From contig NZ_JAHCAQ010000008.1 of the NCBI RefSeq assembly GCF_019634845.1, positions 98,058-162,057 of the forward strand: a stretch of DNA of 64,000 nt, given 5' to 3'. The notes below the pieces were generated by a model that ran no database searches, had not been told where the DNA came from, and saw only the letters and a list, made by a program, of their open reading frames with translations. This document shows positions 58,889 through 64,000 of this stretch, piece after piece. The stretch's first letter is position 1. Each line of letters begins with the position of its first letter. Source of the stretch: Dokdonella sp. Lineage in GTDB: Bacteria > Pseudomonadota > Gammaproteobacteria > Xanthomonadales > Rhodanobacteraceae. The position numbers and the translations under genes were made by a program.

Positions 58889-58928
58889 ATCCTACACAAA
58901 CGCGAGCCGAAGTGTGACGTCGATCACA
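58889..58928 (-). promoter_or_regulatory. CRP/Clp-binding palindrome and -10 box ahead of the TPR gene
   Basis: TGTGATCGACGTCACA (58913-58928, minus strand) is a perfect TGTGA-N6-TCACA site. A TAGGAT -10 candidate lies at 58889-58894, putting the site centre about 40 bases before the expected start, the class II activator position. In this order the CRP homologue is Clp, which uses the same consensus (known family biology). Confidence 0.75.
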
Positions 58929-58970
58929 TTTTGGCCGGCCCTGCGCCGCGCCAGGCGGCGCCGCGACGCC

Positions 58971-60896
<1,926 letters not shown>

Positions 60897-61033
60897 CGTG
60901 CAATCTCCTGCTGCCGGCTGCAGTGCCCGGTGGTGGCGACAACCTGCCCGAGAGCCGGCCAACGCGCCGTGAACGCGAGGGAACCGCGCTGCGCGAGCAG
61001 CAAACCGCCATCGTGCCTTGTCGCCATGAATAC

Positions 61034-61657
61034 CTATCCTTTCTTGCCTGTCGCCAGCGCGTAGACTTCGGGGCTGCGCGCGCGCGATGCCTTGGGCTTG
61101 CGGATGCTGACGCGCGCGTAGGCGCCACGCAAGCGCCGCACGAACTCGTCGAAGCCCTCGCCCTGGAACACCTTGGTGAGGAAAGCACCGCCCGGCCGCA
61201 GGTGCCGCGCGGCGAACTCCTCGGCCAGTTCGACCAGATGCATCGAGCGCGGCTGATCGACCGCCGCCACGCCACTCATGTTGGGCGCCATGTCCGAAAG
61301 CACAAGGTCGACCGGCGCGCCGGCCAGGCGCTGCTCAAGCTCGCTGAGCACGGCTTCCTCGCGGAAATCGCCGTGGATGAAGTCGACCCCGCCGATGCCC
61401 TGCATCGGCAGGATGTCGAGCGCGATCACGCGGCCGCGGTCACCCAGCCGCTCGCGCGCCACTTGCGACCAGCCGCCGGGCGCCGCGCCCAGATCGACCA
61501 CCACCATGCCGGGCCGCAGCAGTTGGTCGCGTTCGATCAGTTCCTCGAGCTTGAACACCGCGCGCGAACGCCAGCCTTCCGCCTGTGCCCGCTTCACATA
61601 CGGATCGTTGAAGTGCTCCTTGAGCCAGCGCGCACTGGATTTGCTCCGCGCGGCCAT
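61034..61657 (-). CDS. rlmE: 23S rRNA 2'-O-methyltransferase RlmE (FtsJ/RrmJ)
   Basis: A 207-residue SAM-dependent enzyme that methylates U2552 of the 23S A-loop. [15 protein letters not shown] is the SAM site; a Lys-Asp-Lys-Glu tetrad is supported by [22 protein letters not shown], and [15 protein letters not shown]-terminal [19 protein letters not shown] is universal in RlmE. The 137-base gap to ftsH is short enough for cotranscription. Confidence 0.97.
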   Translation of the reverse strand: MAARSKSSARWLKEHFNDPYVKRAQAEGWRSRAVFKLEELIERDQLLRPGMVVVDLGAAPGGWSQVARERLGDRGRVIALDILPMQGIGGVDFIHGDFREEAVLSELEQRLAGAPVDLVLSDMAPNMSGVAAVDQPRSMHLVELAEEFAARHLRPGGAFLTKVFQGEGFDEFVRRLRGAYARVSIRKPKASRARSPEVYALATGKKG

Positions 61658-61825
61658 CAGGCGCTACCTGGTCCGGCGCCGGCATCGCCGCGCCGCACTC
61701 GCGCGGCCACGGCGCGGCCGCTGCAACGGCGTGCAGCCAGGGCAGGGATCGAGGGGCGCCGGGTCGAGAGCATTGGCCATGATACCCTGTCAGGCCCGAT
61801 CCAGCCGCCCACGCCGCCACCGCGC

Positions 61826-62119
61826 ATGTCCCTGACCGCCTCCCAGAAGCGCTACCTGCGCAGCTTTGCCCACGAATTGCGCCCGGTCATCCTGGTCGGC
61901 CAGAAGGGCGTCACCGAAGCCGTGCTGGCCGAGTTCGAGGGCGCGCTCGCGCACCACGAACTGGTCAAGGTCAAGCTGGCTGCCGAGCGTGAACAACGCG
62001 CAACGCTGATCGAGGCCATGCGCGCGCACGCCGGCGCCGACGTCGTGCAGGCCATCGGCAAGACAGCCTGCTTCTACCGCCGCAACCCCGAGCGCAACCA
62101 GTTCACGCTGCCCAGGTAA
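61826..62119 (+). CDS. yhbY: Ribosome assembly RNA-binding protein YhbY
   Basis: A 97-residue CRM-domain protein binding pre-50S particles. LTASQKRYLRSFAHELRPVILVGQKGVTEAV is the classic N-terminus, and AIGKTACFYRRN ends the domain. It is divergent from rlmE-ftsH, the same order as in many gammaproteobacteria. Start ATG 61826; the long open frame upstream is antisense to rlmE. Confidence 0.95.
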   Translation: MSLTASQKRYLRSFAHELRPVILVGQKGVTEAVLAEFEGALAHHELVKVKLAAEREQRATLIEAMRAHAGADVVQAIGKTACFYRRNPERNQFTLPR

Positions 62120-62124
62120 GTCCG

Positions 62125-62511
62125 ATGCAACTGGATCAGCACCTGCCCGACGGCTACCTGTACTTTCGCCGCTACGGCGAGCGCGACGTCACGATCGTCG
62201 ACCGCGTCGTCACGCGCAGCTTCCTGCTCGCCCCCGATCGCCTGATCGAGGACTGGCCGGTCAGCGACGTCGGTGAGCTCGACGAGGCCGCGCTCGACGC
62301 AATCGGCGCGCTCGAACCCGAGCTCGTGCTGCTCGGCACCGGCGCGCGCCAGGTGTTCCCGCGCGCCGAACTGCGGGCGCACCTGCTGCGCCGAGGCATC
62401 GGCGTCGAAATCATGGACAACGCCGCCGCCTGCCGCACCTACAACCTGCTGGCCGACGAAGGCCGCCGCGTGGTGGTCGCCCTGATGTTGCCCGGTGACG
62501 CCGCGCGCTGA
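62125..62511 (+). CDS. Mth938-like (DUF498) domain protein
   Basis: A 128-residue protein of the Mth938/NDUFAF3-like family. LVTRSFLLAPDRLIEDWPVSD-like opening, LELVLLGTGARQVFP and GIGVEIMDNAAACRTYNLLADEGR are family hallmarks. The mitochondrial relative is an assembly factor of complex I; the bacterial role is unknown. It starts 5 bases after yhbY and converges on rpoS. Confidence 0.87.
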   Translation: MQLDQHLPDGYLYFRRYGERDVTIVDRVVTRSFLLAPDRLIEDWPVSDVGELDEAALDAIGALEPELVLLGTGARQVFPRAELRAHLLRRGIGVEIMDNAAACRTYNLLADEGRRVVVALMLPGDAAR

Positions 62512-62520
62512 CGGCGCGCA

Positions 62521-63399
<879 letters not shown>

Positions 63400-63440
63400 G
63401 CCGCGAGCTTACGCCGCTGCAAGCGGCAGCGGAACGAGGC

Positions 63441-64000
63441 TCACCGTCGCGGCAGGTAGTCGAGCGGATTGACCGGCTTGCCGTTGCGGCGGATCTCGAA
63501 GTGCAGCGAATCGCGGCTGGCACTGCTCGAACCCATCTCGGCGATCACCTGCCCGGCCTGCACCTGCTCGCCCTCGCGCACCATGCGCTTGCGGTTGTGG
63601 CCATAGGCCGACAGGAAACTCGCGTTGTGCTTGATGATGATGAGCTCACCGTAGCCGACCAGACCATTGCCACTGTAGACCACGCTGCCCGCAGCGGCCG
63701 CCCGTACCGGGTCGCCGGCCTTGCCGGCGAGGTCGATGCCCTGCCGCGTCGGATCGCCAGCGGCGAAGGAGCCGACCAGCACGCCGCCCGCCGGCCAGCG
63801 CCAGCTCACCTCGCCGACCGTGGCGGTGGCCGCAGCGGCTGGTGTACTTGGCGCTGGTGCACTTGGCGCTGGTGCACTTGGCGCCGGCGCACTCGGTGCC
63901 GATGCGCTCGGCGCCGGTGCGGCGGCCACGCCCGCCGTCGCCGGCGGCGTGGCCGCGATCGTTGGCGTGGCTTCGGCCGGCGGCGCGGCGGGGGTGGCCT
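63441..64000 (-). CDS. nlpD: NlpD-like M23/LytM-domain protein (5' end beyond window)
   Basis: The visible C-terminal ~186 residues start in a Pro/Ala/Thr-rich linker and end in a LytM domain (RWPAGGVLVGSF to VNPLDYLPRR). The first zinc-ligand His is replaced (RQGIDLAGKAG in place of H-x-G-x-D), so it should be catalytically dead and act as an amidase activator, as NlpD does. LHFEIRRNGKPVNPLDYL is intact. LysM and lipobox would lie outside the window. No start is given because the frame runs off the edge. Confidence 0.9.
   Translation of the reverse strand, partial: ATPAAPPAEATPTIAATPPATAGVAAAPAPSASAPSAPAPSAPAPSAPAPSTPAAAATATVGEVSWRWPAGGVLVGSFAAGDPTRQGIDLAGKAGDPVRAAAAGSVVYSGNGLVGYGELIIIKHNASFLSAYGHNRKRMVREGEQVQAGQVIAEMGSSSASRDSLHFEIRRNGKPVNPLDYLPRR
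63838..63924 (-). repeat. 15-base tandem repeats in nlpD linker
   Basis: Five full units and one partial unit of a 15-base repeat (GGCGCTGGTGCACTT and variants) run from 63838 to 63924 (plus-strand reading), encoding Ala-Pro-Ser-Ala-Pro repeats of the linker. The first two full units are identical and the rest diverge, so slippage could change linker length in frame. Confidence 0.85.

Noticed and set aside
63441-64000. NlpD as an active M23 endopeptidase
   Set aside because: The first zinc-ligand His is replaced in RQGIDLAG, which fits the inactive activator class.

Overview
The window is a very GC-rich, gene-dense stretch of a gammaproteobacterial chromosome. The content points to the Xanthomonadales (Lysobacterales), probably the Rhodanobacteraceae/Dokdonella side. 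The strongest clues are arginine synthesis by the N-acetylcitrulline route (acetylornithine carbamoyltransferase, acetylcitrulline deacetylase and a fused NAG kinase/synthase), a smc-zipA pair, the sdhC-D-A-B-sdhE-ygfX order, and two secreted proteins carrying an IF-x-[DN]-GF-[ED] motif. Genus level is inference. I saw no rRNA or tRNA gene, CRISPR array, insertion sequence or prophage.

Layout. 1-7.8 kb (minus): csrA (cut by the edge), alaS, recX, zipA, smc. 7.9-12 kb: bolA-like and yciI on minus, then scpA-scpB-rluB on plus, so all three SMC-complex genes lie close together. 12-18.2 kb: a mixed accessory stretch with a secreted GH18 protein, a CsgG-like protein, a class IV aminotransferase, an EamA transporter, an orphan gene and a PIG-L deacetylase. 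18.2-25.7 kb (minus): argF'-argG-argE'-argAB-argC-argH, preceded by a leader that looks like an attenuator (promoter, small Arg-containing ORF, terminator with a possible competing arm). 25.7-32.3 kb: a glycine-zipper protein, cysS-sufE on plus, and the minus-strand run mltG-tmk-holB-pilZ-panE. 32.3-34.1 kb: a divergent araC/secreted-protein pair splitting mltG from pabB. 34.1-41.4 kb (minus): yceD-rpmF-fabH-fabD-fabG-acpP-fabF-pabB, with a near-consensus promoter placed so close to yceD that the message may be leaderless. 41.5-47.9 kb: a membrane/coiled-coil protein and maf on plus, the sdh operon bracketed by assembly factors on minus, and ygfZ on plus. 47.9-53.1 kb: a SleB-like hydrolase with a structured upstream region, a second glycine-zipper protein, an MgtE-like Mg transporter and a CadC-like regulator with a TPR sensor. 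53.1-61.7 kb (minus): rlmE, ftsH, then a TPR/TolB-N-like membrane protein and a KP-43-like subtilase inserted before folP. A perfect CRP/Clp palindrome sits ahead of the TPR gene. 61.8-64 kb: yhbY and a Mth938-like gene on plus, rpoS and nlpD (cut by the edge) on minus.

Most of the window is housekeeping: DNA segregation and repair, arginine, fatty acids, folate, succinate dehydrogenase, proteolysis and stress sigma factor. The likeliest novelty is regulatory (arg leader, Clp site, leaderless yceD, sleB upstream hairpins) and in the secreted proteins sharing the short GF[ED] motif. Many long antisense frames exist only because the DNA is GC-rich and were not annotated.
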